From Paenibacillus taihuensis (lineage in GTDB: Bacteria > Bacillota > Bacilli > Paenibacillales > Paenibacillaceae): a stretch of DNA of 64,000 nucleotides. The DNA lies in contig NZ_QTTN01000001.1 of assembly GCF_003386535.1 (NCBI RefSeq), forward strand, positions 352,204 to 416,203. Reading direction: 5' to 3'. Below the pieces are notes generated by a model, which did not search any database, was not told where the DNA came from, and was given only the letters and a program-made list of their open reading frames with translations. The number at the start of each line of letters is the position of its first letter. Position 1 is the first letter of the stretch. Of the stretch, positions 9,623 through 18,139 are shown in pieces. The position numbers and the translations under genes are program-made.

Positions 9623-10237
9623 CTATAGCGCTGTCGGCAGCTGCTGCAAATACATTTCCAGCGCGTTCGTCGCTTGATGCAGCACAGCAACCGTGCTCGG
9701 ATATGGATGGATGTAGATCGTCGGATAATCGATTTCCCCATAATATGTCCGAATCGGGAAAGCGAGCTGCTCCTCTTCCAGTGAGAACTGGGCGTCGATG
9801 CCGGGCTTGTTGCCGCGTGCGTCGAGTCTGACCCATCTGCCGAGAGACTCAAGGTATACGCCGTTCAGCGCATGGATGACATGGCCGGTGTCAGGCGTAT
9901 CGCCGAGCGTCAGCCGCTGGTAGCAGAAGCCAGCCGGCACGCCTTTGCTCCGCAGCAGTGCACAGAGCAGCATCGACTTGGCATAGCAAATTCCTTCACG
10001 ATGCAGCAGAGCGCCGGAAGCAGAGGAGGTGACGCGTGTGCTCTGGATGTCCCATGTGTGCGAGATGTGGTCGCGGACATATTCGAACGCTGCACGTACG
10101 AAAGCGAGCTCGTTGCCCGCCTCCCGGCTCAGCTCATCTGCAAGCGCAGCTACGGCTGTATTGGAGAAATCGACTTCAGCGGATTCGATCAAGTAATCCT
10201 CTAATTGCTCAGATTCTAGCAGCAACCTCATGCTCAT
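9623..10237 (-). CDS. Transglutaminase-like domain protein
   Basis: 204 residues. The cysteine-protease-like triad of the transglutaminase core is visible: Cys84 in REGICYAKS, His122 in HVIHALN and Asp139 in WVRLDARG. No signal peptide or membrane segment, so it is cytoplasmic. Microbial members are mostly peptidases or amidases rather than cross-linkers. It is preceded 19 bases upstream on the same strand by the YcaQ-like gene, so the two are likely cotranscribed. The substrate is unknown. Confidence 0.85.
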   Translation of the reverse strand: MSMRLLLESEQLEDYLIESAEVDFSNTAVAALADELSREAGNELAFVRAAFEYVRDHISHTWDIQSTRVTSSASGALLHREGICYAKSMLLCALLRSKGVPAGFCYQRLTLGDTPDTGHVIHALNGVYLESLGRWVRLDARGNKPGIDAQFSLEEEQLAFPIRTYYGEIDYPTIYIHPYPSTVAVLHQATNALEMYLQQLPTAL

Positions 10238-10256
10238 GCTCGACCAACCTCACTCT

Positions 10257-11456
10257 CTACGCTTTCAATTTTGCCAAACCGGCAGCTTCAATGCTCGTTC
10301 CAAGATACGCGGCAAATCGCTCCAAGCAAGCCAATACGCCGTCTCGCATTGCCGCATCTACCGTTACATCGCGCTCCCACCACCAATTCACAAGCGTAAG
10401 CGGCGAATTTTTGCGTTGGTTCGCAAACTCGACACGTGCGACGAGCTGGTCGCCATAAACGACGGGAAGCACATAGTACCCGTACTCGCGCTCGGCAGCT
10501 GGCTTGTACACTTCCCAGCGATACTCGAACCCGAACAGTTCTTTGATAAGCGCGCGATCCCAGAGAAAATTATCTAAGGGAGCCAGCAGGCTGGCGCGAT
10601 TCGCGCGGTCAGCGAAGCTGCTTCCGCCTTCCATAGCTCGCTCGAACAACTCGCGATCTGACGAGCGAAGGTAGAGCGGATGCTCCACGCCTTCGATCTT
10701 AACCTCGATGAGCTGACCGCTCGCGATCAGCTGCTTGAACGCCTCGTTCCGATGACGGCTCTTCATGGAGCGAATGCCAATCCAGGCATCGCTTGGCCGG
10801 TTCCAGAGTAGGCCGATACTGCCAACCCGGCGAAGCACATTCCATGCGAAATACCGCTCGTCCGATTCGATGGGATCGGAAGCACTGAAGAACTCGCCAG
10901 GGATATGCCGCTCAGCCAGATCGTAAAATCTCCGTGTCCCTGCCTTATGATGAACGATCAGCTTTCCCGCATAATACATGCTCTCCAATGTTGCTCGAGC
11001 CAATCTTGTCGGTCCCCAGCCCCAATCGATTTTCTCCGCATAATCCAGATCGCTCGAGCAGAGGGAGCCGCGTTTCTCAATCTCGGCATGGACTTGATCG
11101 ACGGTTTCCTGATTCGCGAGGCACCACGCGTCATGCTGTTTGCGGAAGCGGTTGAAATTCGGCCAATCCGTAACAGGTACGATTGACATGCATTTATCCC
11201 ATTGGTCGATCAGTCGACGATCCTCATAAAGCAGCTCCTGAAGCATAGACCGTTCGAAATTCGCAATGCGTGCCTGAAGGACAAGCTCATGATTCATGCT
11301 TACAACATTAAGCGGATCAAATTGAATGCAGCCGACGCGGTGAATATATGCCATAATGCCTGCTTTGCCTTCGAACTCGGCGTTCTCGCCCGAAAGTCCG
11401 TGATAGAACAGCAGGAACCGTCTTGCCTGCTGCTTCGTAATCGAAAGTTGAGCCAT
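10257..11456 (-). CDS. YcaQ/AlkZ-like winged-helix DNA glycosylase family protein
   Basis: 399 residues from ATG 11456, preceded by AGGTGA; a GTG at 11465 lies within that site. The N-terminal winged-helix segment has VGCIQFDPLN, where Gln-Phe-Asp corresponds to the catalytic Q-x-D/Q motif of the HTH_42 superfamily, followed by the conserved region around ARIANFERSML. The family removes alkylated bases or unhooks interstrand crosslinks in DNA. This Bacillota branch is usually annotated only as 'winged helix DNA-binding domain-containing', so activity is inferred. Likely cotranscribed with the transglutaminase-like gene. Confidence 0.82.
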   Translation of the reverse strand: MAQLSITKQQARRFLLFYHGLSGENAEFEGKAGIMAYIHRVGCIQFDPLNVVSMNHELVLQARIANFERSMLQELLYEDRRLIDQWDKCMSIVPVTDWPNFNRFRKQHDAWCLANQETVDQVHAEIEKRGSLCSSDLDYAEKIDWGWGPTRLARATLESMYYAGKLIVHHKAGTRRFYDLAERHIPGEFFSASDPIESDERYFAWNVLRRVGSIGLLWNRPSDAWIGIRSMKSRHRNEAFKQLIASGQLIEVKIEGVEHPLYLRSSDRELFERAMEGGSSFADRANRASLLAPLDNFLWDRALIKELFGFEYRWEVYKPAAEREYGYYVLPVVYGDQLVARVEFANQRKNSPLTLVNWWWERDVTVDAAMRDGVLACLERFAAYLGTSIEAAGLAKLKA

Positions 11457-11631
11457 ATCGTTCACCTGCCTGCTTGAAGTATGAGATGAAGTCTCTTTAT
11501 TAAAGAGAATAATTGGAAAATCTCTAGAAGTCCATGACTTATGAATTATTTGTGAAAATAGCTGACATAAAGGGAGGAATTAGTCGACTTTTGTCGAAAA
11601 ATAGCATACCACATCTTTTGGAGGCGCAACC

Positions 11632-13281
11632 ATGGAGCATCAGGCTTCTAAAATCGCTGTACAACATCTTCTGTCCACGCCTGCAAACCGGTCTCAGCGA
11701 AGGCTTGTCTATGTCATCGGTGCTCTGATCTGTGTCCTTTCTCTGTTTGCAGTTCCGTTCGCGCGCATACAGCTGGTTGAACTACCTGCGTATCAGCCCG
11801 CGATATTCTCGACCGTAATCTGCTTCGAACTGATAACGGCTTACGTATTGTACAGTCAATTCCGGATCAATCGCTTGCCATCGGTTCTCTCTCTGGCTGC
11901 CGGGTATCTGTTCTCTGGCGGTATGAGCGCGATGTATTTATTGACATTCCCTGGCATCTTCTCCAAAACAGGCTTATTCCATGCAGGGACGCAAACCGCT
12001 CCTTCGCTATATTTAATCTGGCATATCGGGCTGCCGACAGCGATTTTCGGTTATGTCTGGTTCGAGTCCAAGTCCAAAGGGAAGCAGCTAAGCCCTGCAA
12101 AAGCAAGAAGACTCGCCGTGATGGTAACGACGGTAGTACTCTTGTCAATTGCGGGATGTACCGTACTTACGACCAAGTTTCATGACAGCCTTCCCACGCT
12201 GCTGAAGAACGGCCATCTGACTTCACTGTTCATATACTACATCAGCGTGCCAATTATCATCTACAGTGTGATCGCGCTCATTCTGTTCTTTCGGTTATCG
12301 CGAGGAAACACAGTGACAACGGCTTGGCTATGTATTGCTTTGCTGGATCGCTGCTTGATGTATGCATTATCATTTGCGGAGGCGGCCGTTTCAGCCTTGG
12401 CTGGTACGTGGCAAAGTGGAACACGTTCATGTGCGCGAATGCGGTGCTATGCGGCATGATTTACGAATTTACGAAGATGTATATGAGCTTGACGGTGCTT
12501 TACCGAAAAGTCGGAGTAAGTGAAAGTCGCTATAAAGCTCTTCTTGGTGAAAGCCGGCTCGCAGAACGCGAGATATCGAAGCGAAATGAAATTATTGCGC
12601 GGATGCTGGAGTCAAGCCAAGATTGCTACGAGCAAAGAGAAGACGCGGTATTTCGAATCTTACGTCAGTCCGCTTACAGATGAACTGGATGGGCAGCTGC
12701 ACGGTCATCTGTTCGGATTCCATGACCGTACCGATGAAGTGCGCATTATGTACTACGATGAGCTGACAGGACTGCCGAACCGCCGATTTTTAGGAGAACG
12801 GTTGATCGAAGCGCTCGACCGCGCCAAGCAGCAGATTGCGAATTTCTCCGTATTCTTCATGGATTTGGACGGCTTCAAGAAAGTCAACGATACGCTGGGG
12901 CATGAGATGGGGGATCGGCTGCTTCAAGAGGTATCGAGTTTGCTTCAACTATGTGTAGGCAGCTCAGGCGTCTGTGCAAGATGGGCAGGCGATGAGTTCA
13001 TCGTTCTGCTGGAGGATATCCAGAACCGGGATCAGCTCGAGGCACTTGCCGAGCAGATTATTCATGCCATCGAACAGCTTCGTGAAATCGATGGAGTTCC
13101 GATTCATGTAACGGCGAGCATCGGCGTTGCGATATACCCGAATGACGGCTCGGAAGGAAAGACGCTGCTTATGCATGCCGACCAGGCGATGTATGAAGCG
13201 AAGCTGAAGGGGAAGAACAATTGCTGCTTCTACTCTGCAGACGATTACGAGCAAGCGCAGGAGCAAGCACAACTGCAATAA
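11632..13281 (+). pseudogene. MASE4-GGDEF diguanylate cyclase interrupted by two opposing frameshifts
   Basis: The intact design would be about 550 residues: an N-terminal MASE4 multi-helix membrane sensor, then a short coiled linker and a GGDEF domain. Reading begins at ATG 11632 (TTGGAGG site) in frame 1. Homology leaves frame 1 near 12340 and continues in frame 3 (SLLDVCIII, then the diagnostic GGGRFSLGWYV) until about 12625. It then returns to frame 1 (TSKEKTRYFESYV) through YYDELTGLPNRRF and RWAGDEF to the stop at 13281. The active-site motif is AGDEF instead of GGDEF. As the sequence stands, translation from 11632 stops at 12459, before the cyclase. Real decay or paired sequence errors are both possible. 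Confidence 0.82.
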
Positions 13282-13301
13282 GCATAATGATTTTATGGAT
13301 G

Positions 13302-13328
13302 AGACGCTCCTGAATGGAGCGTCTTTTT
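13302..13328 (+). terminator. Intrinsic terminator after GGDEF gene
   Basis: Perfect 9-bp stem AGACGCTCC / GGAGCGTCT, loop TGAAT, then TTTTT. Confidence 0.9.
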
Positions 13329-13444
13329 CTATGTCTTCCCGAACATAGGGCGCTCGTACTAAAAAAGTTTCAGCCAATTGATATAAACGATCGATGGGCT
13401 CATAGGATTAAGTAAGATGCTGTCTTATATAGGAGCGGAAGCGG

Positions 13445-13546
13445 ATGGAGAAAAGCATATTTTGCAAGAGCACTAATAAAATGATAGTACCGCATTTTTT
13501 CATCACTGCTCCCAATTCAAGTGTGGAAAAGGAAGTGTGGCCATGA
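13445..13546 (+). CDS. Candidate 33-residue upstream ORF coupled to the FtsH-like gene
   Basis: ATG 13445 has AGGAG nine bases upstream and opens 33 codons. The TGA stop overlaps the ATG of the next gene (ATGA at 13543-13546), the classic arrangement for translational coupling. The peptide (MEKSIFCKSTNK...) matches no family I know and has no obvious signal or membrane segment. It may be a regulatory leader or a small protein. The good site and precise overlap are the only support. Confidence 0.45.
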   Translation: MEKSIFCKSTNKMIVPHFFITAPNSSVEKEVWP

Positions 13547-15342
13547 GGAGTTATCAATGGGTAAAGTGGCGTAAATTTCTCCTCTGGCTGATTGCCCTCA
13601 TCATCTTAGCCGTCTTCTTAATTAATGGAGGGCCGACGGTCTGGAACATTACGCTTACGATTCTTAGTTTATTGTTTCAGCTCTTGTTTGCCGTGTTGTT
13701 CATCATTATTCAGTTCGTGGCGCTGTTCTGGTTTCTCGCGCGAGGGCGAACGTATTGGATATTGCCTGGCGAAACCGGCTCGACATGGGAAGATTACCGT
13801 GGGAATCCGGAAATTGTCGAGAATGCGAAGCGAATCGTCCTGCTGCTTAAAGGAGTGCGGGAGTTCAAGCAAATGGGAGGCGAGGTCATCCGCGGTTTCC
13901 TGCTGTGCGGACCGCCCGGTACCGGTAAATCCTACCTCGCGCAAGTCATAGCGAATGAAGCGAAGGTTCCTTTCGCTTATGCTTCGGCGCCAAGCTTTCA
14001 GAACATGTTCTTTGGCGTCGGAAACCTTAAAGTCATGGGCATATATAAGAAGGCAAGGAAGCTCGCTAGAATGTATGGCGCTTGCATCATCTTCATCGAC
14101 GAAATTGATGCGATAGGAATGAAGCGTCAAGGTGGCGGCGGCATGGCACTTGGCGGCATGATGGGTATGGGTGGCGGTTCAGGCCTTCTTAACGAACTGC
14201 TCCTGCAGATGGACCCGCCGAACTTGGACAATTCAAAGTTTAAGAAATTGCTAAGGCAGCTTGGCCTTCGCCGCAAGAGAGCGGAGCGTGAAGCGGTGCT
14301 TACCATCGCGGCAACGAACCTGCCGGATGTACTTGATCCGGCGCTGCTGCGCCCTGGCCGGTTCGACCGTCAGCTATGGGTCGATACGCCGGATTATGAT
14401 GGCCGCGTCGACGTCTTCCACTATTACCTCAATAAAGTGAAGCGCGGCGAATCTCTCACCGCAGAGAAAGCAGCGCTCGATACAATCGGCTACAGCCCTG
14501 CACAGATTAAGCATATCGTCAATGAAGCAGTTGTCATTGCCCATCAACGCGGCGCGCAGGAAGCCGAATATCAGGATTTCCGCGTAGCGATGGAAACGTA
14601 CGAGTGGGGGCTGAAACAGCCGCTCCGTTCGATGCGCGACGATGAGAAACGGAATGTGGCGTATCACGAAGCGGGCCACGCCGTTGCCCAATATTTGCTG
14701 AAGCCGCATGATCGCGTCTGGAAGGTAACGATCATTCGCCGCGGCAACGCGCTCGGTCTTGCTGCGACGAAACCGACGCACGAGCGGTATAATCGCAGCG
14801 ACAGCGAAATTCTCGCCAGCATCCAAGTTTGCCTCGCGGCGAGAGCAGTCGAGGAAGAGTTCCTAGGCAAGAAGCTGAATGGCGTCACCTCCGACCTGCA
14901 GCAGGCGACCAATATGGCAGGCGCCTTCCTTGGCGCGGTCGGCATGGGCGATGAGCTGTTCAGCTGGCTCGCGATCGGCTCGCATGCAGACTCGCTGCGC
15001 GCACTGCGGCCGAAGATCAACGAGCTGCTGAAGGAACAGATGCTGCAGGTGAAGAAGCTTATCCTCGCGCATTCCGAGTTCGTACATGCGATTGCGGAGG
15101 AACTGTTGAACCAAGGTGATTTGACAGGCGAGGAGATAGAGCAGATCTATCTGGGTCTCTATGGGCAAATTCGTCCGGAGCCGCCGGTTGTGAGGACGAT
15201 GCTATTCGTAGGCGATGCGAAGAAGCCTGAAGAAGAAATTGTTGAGGAAGAGCCGCCGATTAAGGAACCGTCTGAGGATGGGGAGCAGGGCGAGCAAGGC
15301 GAGGAAGAGAAGAAACCAGAGGACGATACGAAGGAATCTTGA
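13543..15342 (+). CDS. FtsH-like membrane AAA+ zinc metalloprotease (M41), no extracytoplasmic domain
   Basis: 599 residues. Two hydrophobic segments (about 11-28 and 36-66) are separated by only a short turn, whereas FtsH normally has a roughly 70-residue external domain between them. Then come Walker A GPPGTGKS (123-130), Walker B IIFIDEID (182-189), second region of homology AATNLPD with the arginine-finger stretch LLRPGRFDRQ, and the M41 zinc site HEAGH (375-379) with Asp451 as likely third ligand. A Gly/Met-rich insert (197-214) and an acidic Glu/Pro tail (from about 560) are unusual. It probably degrades membrane or cytosolic proteins as a ring at the membrane. ATG 13543 is preferred over GTG 13537 by site spacing. 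Confidence 0.9.
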   Translation: MRSYQWVKWRKFLLWLIALIILAVFLINGGPTVWNITLTILSLLFQLLFAVLFIIIQFVALFWFLARGRTYWILPGETGSTWEDYRGNPEIVENAKRIVLLLKGVREFKQMGGEVIRGFLLCGPPGTGKSYLAQVIANEAKVPFAYASAPSFQNMFFGVGNLKVMGIYKKARKLARMYGACIIFIDEIDAIGMKRQGGGGMALGGMMGMGGGSGLLNELLLQMDPPNLDNSKFKKLLRQLGLRRKRAEREAVLTIAATNLPDVLDPALLRPGRFDRQLWVDTPDYDGRVDVFHYYLNKVKRGESLTAEKAALDTIGYSPAQIKHIVNEAVVIAHQRGAQEAEYQDFRVAMETYEWGLKQPLRSMRDDEKRNVAYHEAGHAVAQYLLKPHDRVWKVTIIRRGNALGLAATKPTHERYNRSDSEILASIQVCLAARAVEEEFLGKKLNGVTSDLQQATNMAGAFLGAVGMGDELFSWLAIGSHADSLRALRPKINELLKEQMLQVKKLILAHSEFVHAIAEELLNQGDLTGEEIEQIYLGLYGQIRPEPPVVRTMLFVGDAKKPEEEIVEEEPPIKEPSEDGEQGEQGEEEKKPEDDTKES

Positions 15343-15370
15343 GGCAATGACGTGAGACGAGACATAGAGA

Positions 15371-15392
15371 AAGGCTGCCTGATGGCAGCCTT
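15371..15392 (+). terminator. Hairpin after FtsH-like gene
   Basis: Perfect 9-bp stem AAGGCTGCC / GGCAGCCTT, loop TGAT, followed only by TTGGG. It looks like a weak or decayed terminator. Its 3' half (TGCCTGATGGCAGCCTT) recurs at 15727-15743. Confidence 0.6.
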
Positions 15393-15399
15393 GGGCTTT

Positions 15400-15441
15400 A
15401 AAGAACCCCATGTCTGTTACGAAGACATGGGGTTCTTTTTG
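15400..15441 (+). terminator. Strong intrinsic terminator
   Basis: Perfect 16-bp stem AAAGAACCCCATGTCT and its complement around GTTACGA, then TTTTT. Confidence 0.95.
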
Positions 15442-15547
15442 GTGTCTTTCTGCATCTTACTGCATCTTACGCGTGCTCGTTGGTGCTTTGGCCAACCCTG
15501 TCCTCTTTTCTAGCGTTCTCGCTACAGCCTAAACAAATGACTGTGGC

Positions 15548-15684
15548 TGAGAGTCGGAAAATCCGACTCTCACGCTCGAAAGGCGTTGATATCACACCTG
15601 AGAGTCGTAAAATCCGTTTCTCAGCTGCGCTTTGGCAGTATTCGCCTATCTCTTGGCGTCGAGAGTCGTAAAATCCGTCTCTCA
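15548..15684. repeat. Intergenic palindrome array 1 (three units)
   Basis: Three 25-base palindromic units start at 15548, 15599 and 15660 (periods 51 and 61). They share GAGAGTCG..AAAATCCG..TCTCA. Unit 1 is a perfect 10-bp hairpin (TGAGAGTCGG / CCGACTCTCA, loop AAAAT). Units 2 and 3 are close copies with imperfect arms. The spacers after units 2 and 3 are also alike (GCAGTATTCGCCTAT versus GCGGTATTCGCTTTAT). Together with the terminators this is all that lies in the gene-free stretch 15343-15750. Confidence 0.85.
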
Positions 15685-15722
15685 GGTTCGCCCGAGCGGT
15701 ATTCGCTTTATATCGTCGCGCC

Positions 15723-15746
15723 GAGGTGCCTGATGGCAGCCTTTTG
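15723..15746 (+). terminator. Terminator-like hairpin downstream of array 1
   Basis: GAGGTGCC / GGCAGCC with one bulge, loop TGAT, then TTTT. It shares 17 identical bases with the hairpin at 15371-15392. Confidence 0.45.
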
Positions 15747-15750
15747 TCGA

Positions 15751-16047
15751 TCAGCCGTTATAGTGTTTGTCTTTCAGATTGTTCTCTGCAAGTTTCCTTA
15801 GTTGGATGAGCTCTTCTCTTATTGACAAAGACTCATCCTCTAATTCGCTGATCAGTCTCAGTAATATGAAACCAATCGATGAAACGATAGTCCCGAGAAG
15901 GGGAATGACGTATACTTTTAGCGCAATCATATTATCTGGTGCATTGAATCCGTGGGGCGACAAGAATTGCCCAAACCAATAGAGGATAAGCAGGATTCCT
16001 GCGGTAATCAAGCCATACACGAGCTTCCTTGTGGTGTTGTAAAACAT
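15751..16047 (-). CDS. Small two-helix membrane protein of unknown function
   Basis: 98 residues. Two hydrophobic segments (about 10-28 and 43-64) are followed by a charged, probably coiled-coil tail (ISELEDESLSIREELIQLRKL). The ATG at 16047 has GGGAGG nine bases upstream, which supports real coding. I do not recognise the family. No gene lies close on the same strand except the methyltransferase upstream (start 16793, stop 16131), 83 bases away. Confidence 0.6.
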   Translation of the reverse strand: MFYNTTRKLVYGLITAGILLILYWFGQFLSPHGFNAPDNMIALKVYVIPLLGTIVSSIGFILLRLISELEDESLSIREELIQLRKLAENNLKDKHYNG

Positions 16048-16130
16048 ATGCGTCAGCCTCCCAAGCCACTAAGTATTTCCATTCATGTATATACTTCGAT
16101 GGGCAAGAGAAGTTGCGAATGTATCAGGAT

Positions 16131-16793
16131 CTACCGCTTCCGCAGCAATGCTCGGAAACAGTAGATGCCGCCCCAATATTCCGTATGGAGCGCATTGCGA
16201 GGCATCGCGGTGTCGATCGGTCCATAAAATTCAAGCCCGGCTCGGCGGACAATCGACTGGAAGTAACCGAGGTTGACTGCCGGATAGTCGAGCGTCACGA
16301 CGATTAAGCCATCGTCTTGCAAAGTTCGCTCAAACTCCTTCAGTGCTAACAGTGCATCTGCTGGCGTCAAATGCTCCAGAACAGAGATACAGAAGATTTT
16401 GTCGAAGAGTCGATTCTCGTACGGGAGCGCTGTTATGCTCGCTTGGTTGAAGGTGATGCGTCCTTCTTCATATGTGGAAGCGACAGTTTCTGCAGCTGCT
16501 TCGCCAATGTCCAGCGTGACATCCCGCAGTATGCTCGGTATAGAAGTGATGCGAGGATCCATGTCACAGGCATATGTCTTGCGAGCTCGGCTCGCCAGGT
16601 AGAATTTGAACGGATGCGAAATGCCGCATGCCGCATCGAGCACCGTATCGGTCGATGCCACAAATTGCGAGCACCATGCGTATTCATAGGGTCTGCTCCA
16701 CCATTCTAATGGCAAGCTGTAGACAAATTGCCTTGAAGCAGGATCATCCGAACGTACGAATCGGGACACGGTTTGTTCCATCGGTAGCGGCAT
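16131..16793 (-). CDS. Class I SAM-dependent methyltransferase
   Basis: About 220 residues from ATG 16793 (AAGGAG eleven bases upstream); an in-frame ATG at 16814 has no site. Motif I is the variant VLDAACGISHP, followed by acidic loop CDMDPR, then the FDKIFCISVLEHL and LQDDGLIVVTLDYP strands typical of Methyltransf_11. It methylates an unknown small molecule or lipid in the cytoplasm. Note GISHP where most members have GxGxG, a looser SAM loop. Confidence 0.8.
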   Translation of the reverse strand: MPLPMEQTVSRFVRSDDPASRQFVYSLPLEWWSRPYEYAWCSQFVASTDTVLDAACGISHPFKFYLASRARKTYACDMDPRITSIPSILRDVTLDIGEAAAETVASTYEEGRITFNQASITALPYENRLFDKIFCISVLEHLTPADALLALKEFERTLQDDGLIVVTLDYPAVNLGYFQSIVRRAGLEFYGPIDTAMPRNALHTEYWGGIYCFRALLRKR

Positions 16794-16978
16794 CGTCTGT
16801 TTTGCTCCTTCCATAGCTTTGGAGATGAGTATAGGCTTCGATTCTATTTCAGTCTATGAATCACGGTCTCGGAATATATCATAACTATCATATACAGTTC
16901 GAAAGTCTTTCGTTCCGGGCAAGAGGTTATGCTATGATAGCGAAAGATTGTCAGTTTCGATAGGAGGCATGGGCGAAA

Positions 16979-17851
16979 ATGAAAGTGCTAGTAACAGGTG
17001 CAAGCGGCAATGGAGGTCAGGCAGTTTGTCGTGAGCTATTGCAGGCTGGTTATGAAGTTCGCATGGCTGATGTGATGCCGCCGAGCGCGGCTGATCTGAA
17101 GGAGCTGGAGTTTGTACGCTGCGACTCGCGTACCGTTACGGACGTGCAGCAAGCGGTAAAAGGCGTAGATGGCGTCATTCATCTGGCAGCTTGGCATTGC
17201 GCACATAATCCGCCGGTCAGTGACGATACGATCTTCGCGGTTAATGTTGACGGTACATTTCAGGTGCTGGAAGCGTGCCGTAGAGAAGGTATCCAGTCGA
17301 TCGTATATGCCTCGTCGATGGCTTATGGCTGGGGATCGGTATACGGCGTGACCAAAGTGATCGGGGAAGACCTGTGCCGCTCCTATCATGAAATGACAGG
17401 CGCATCAATCGCGATGCTTCGTTATCATGAGTTCATCCCTAGATCTTACTTGGAGTTCGGCGGCAAGTTGCTCCGCAACGGCGTCGATCGTCGCGATGTG
17501 GCGCGGGCAACAGTAGCTGCATTGGCAGCGGCGAGCAAACGTGAATTCGGCCTATTCCGGACGATCGTCCATTCGAACCACGGCATGTCGGAAGAGGTTC
17601 GCGCGAATTTCCGCTCGCTCGGTCAAGCTTGGTGCGAAGAGCGATTGCCAGGTGCTTCGGCCCTTATCGCCAAATACGACATCTCACTTCCTGGGGAAGT
17701 GGAACAGCATGATCTGACAGAGGCGCGCGAGGTGCTCGGATGGACGCCGCAGGTCGGGTTTATCGAGTTTTTGCGCGATTTGAAGCAGCGCGATGAGCGT
17801 GGCGAGGATGTGCGAAGCTTGTTCGTGCCATCGGAGCTGCCGCAAGTGTAA
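16979..17851 (+). CDS. NAD-dependent epimerase/dehydratase family protein
   Basis: 290 residues. An N-terminal Rossmann motif TGASGNGG (6-13), Ser pair in VYASSMAYG, and the YGVTK catalytic Tyr-Lys pair mark an extended SDR. HLAAWHCAH and FAVNVDGTFQVLEACR are the usual nucleotide-binding strands. It likely acts on a nucleotide sugar or other sugar-like substrate; neighbours give no pathway. ATG has AGGAGG upstream and a terminator follows. Confidence 0.88.
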   Translation: MKVLVTGASGNGGQAVCRELLQAGYEVRMADVMPPSAADLKELEFVRCDSRTVTDVQQAVKGVDGVIHLAAWHCAHNPPVSDDTIFAVNVDGTFQVLEACRREGIQSIVYASSMAYGWGSVYGVTKVIGEDLCRSYHEMTGASIAMLRYHEFIPRSYLEFGGKLLRNGVDRRDVARATVAALAAASKREFGLFRTIVHSNHGMSEEVRANFRSLGQAWCEERLPGASALIAKYDISLPGEVEQHDLTEAREVLGWTPQVGFIEFLRDLKQRDERGEDVRSLFVPSELPQV

Positions 17852-17897
17852 GAAGCTGGGTCAAGCTGCCGCAAGCGTATGTATTTGTTTACTTTGC

Positions 17898-17928
17898 AAG
17901 ACCGCTTTCGGGCGGTCTTTTTTTTATG
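17898..17928 (+). terminator. Intrinsic terminator after epimerase gene
   Basis: Stem AAGACCGC / GCGGTCTT, loop TTTCGG, then eight or more T. Confidence 0.92.
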
Positions 17929-17988
17929 ATAATCTAACTCCCAGCGGTGAACCTATAGGCGTATAGGCGGTAAGGCGGTAAGGTGGGG

Positions 17989-18125
17989 TGAGAGCACATA
18001 TACGTTCTCTCAAAGGCACAGTAACCTGAAATGGCGGCATTCATGTAGTCTGAGAGAACACATACGCTCTCTTAAGAACAAGAAACGCGCGAAAAAGGTA
18101 TCGAGAGAACCTATGCGCTCTCTTC
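17989..18125. repeat. Intergenic palindrome array 2 (three units)
   Basis: Three 24-base units start at 17989, 18051 and 18102 (periods 62 and 51), so total length matches array 1 with the two periods reversed. Each has GAGAG...CTCTC ends around an A(C/T)AYRCG-like core: GAGAGCACATATACG, GAGAGAACACATACG, GAGAGAACCTATGCG. Read on the minus strand, the unit starting at 18051 resembles array 1 in its spacer too (AATGCCGCCATTTC against TTGGCAGTATTCGCC). It occupies most of the gene-free stretch 17852-18273. Confidence 0.8.
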
Positions 18126-18139
18126 ATAACTTTCATAAT

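Noticed and set aside
15548..18125. CRISPR arrays
   Set aside because: The repeats are few, palindromic and differ between loci; spacers are themselves similar, and there are no cas genes.
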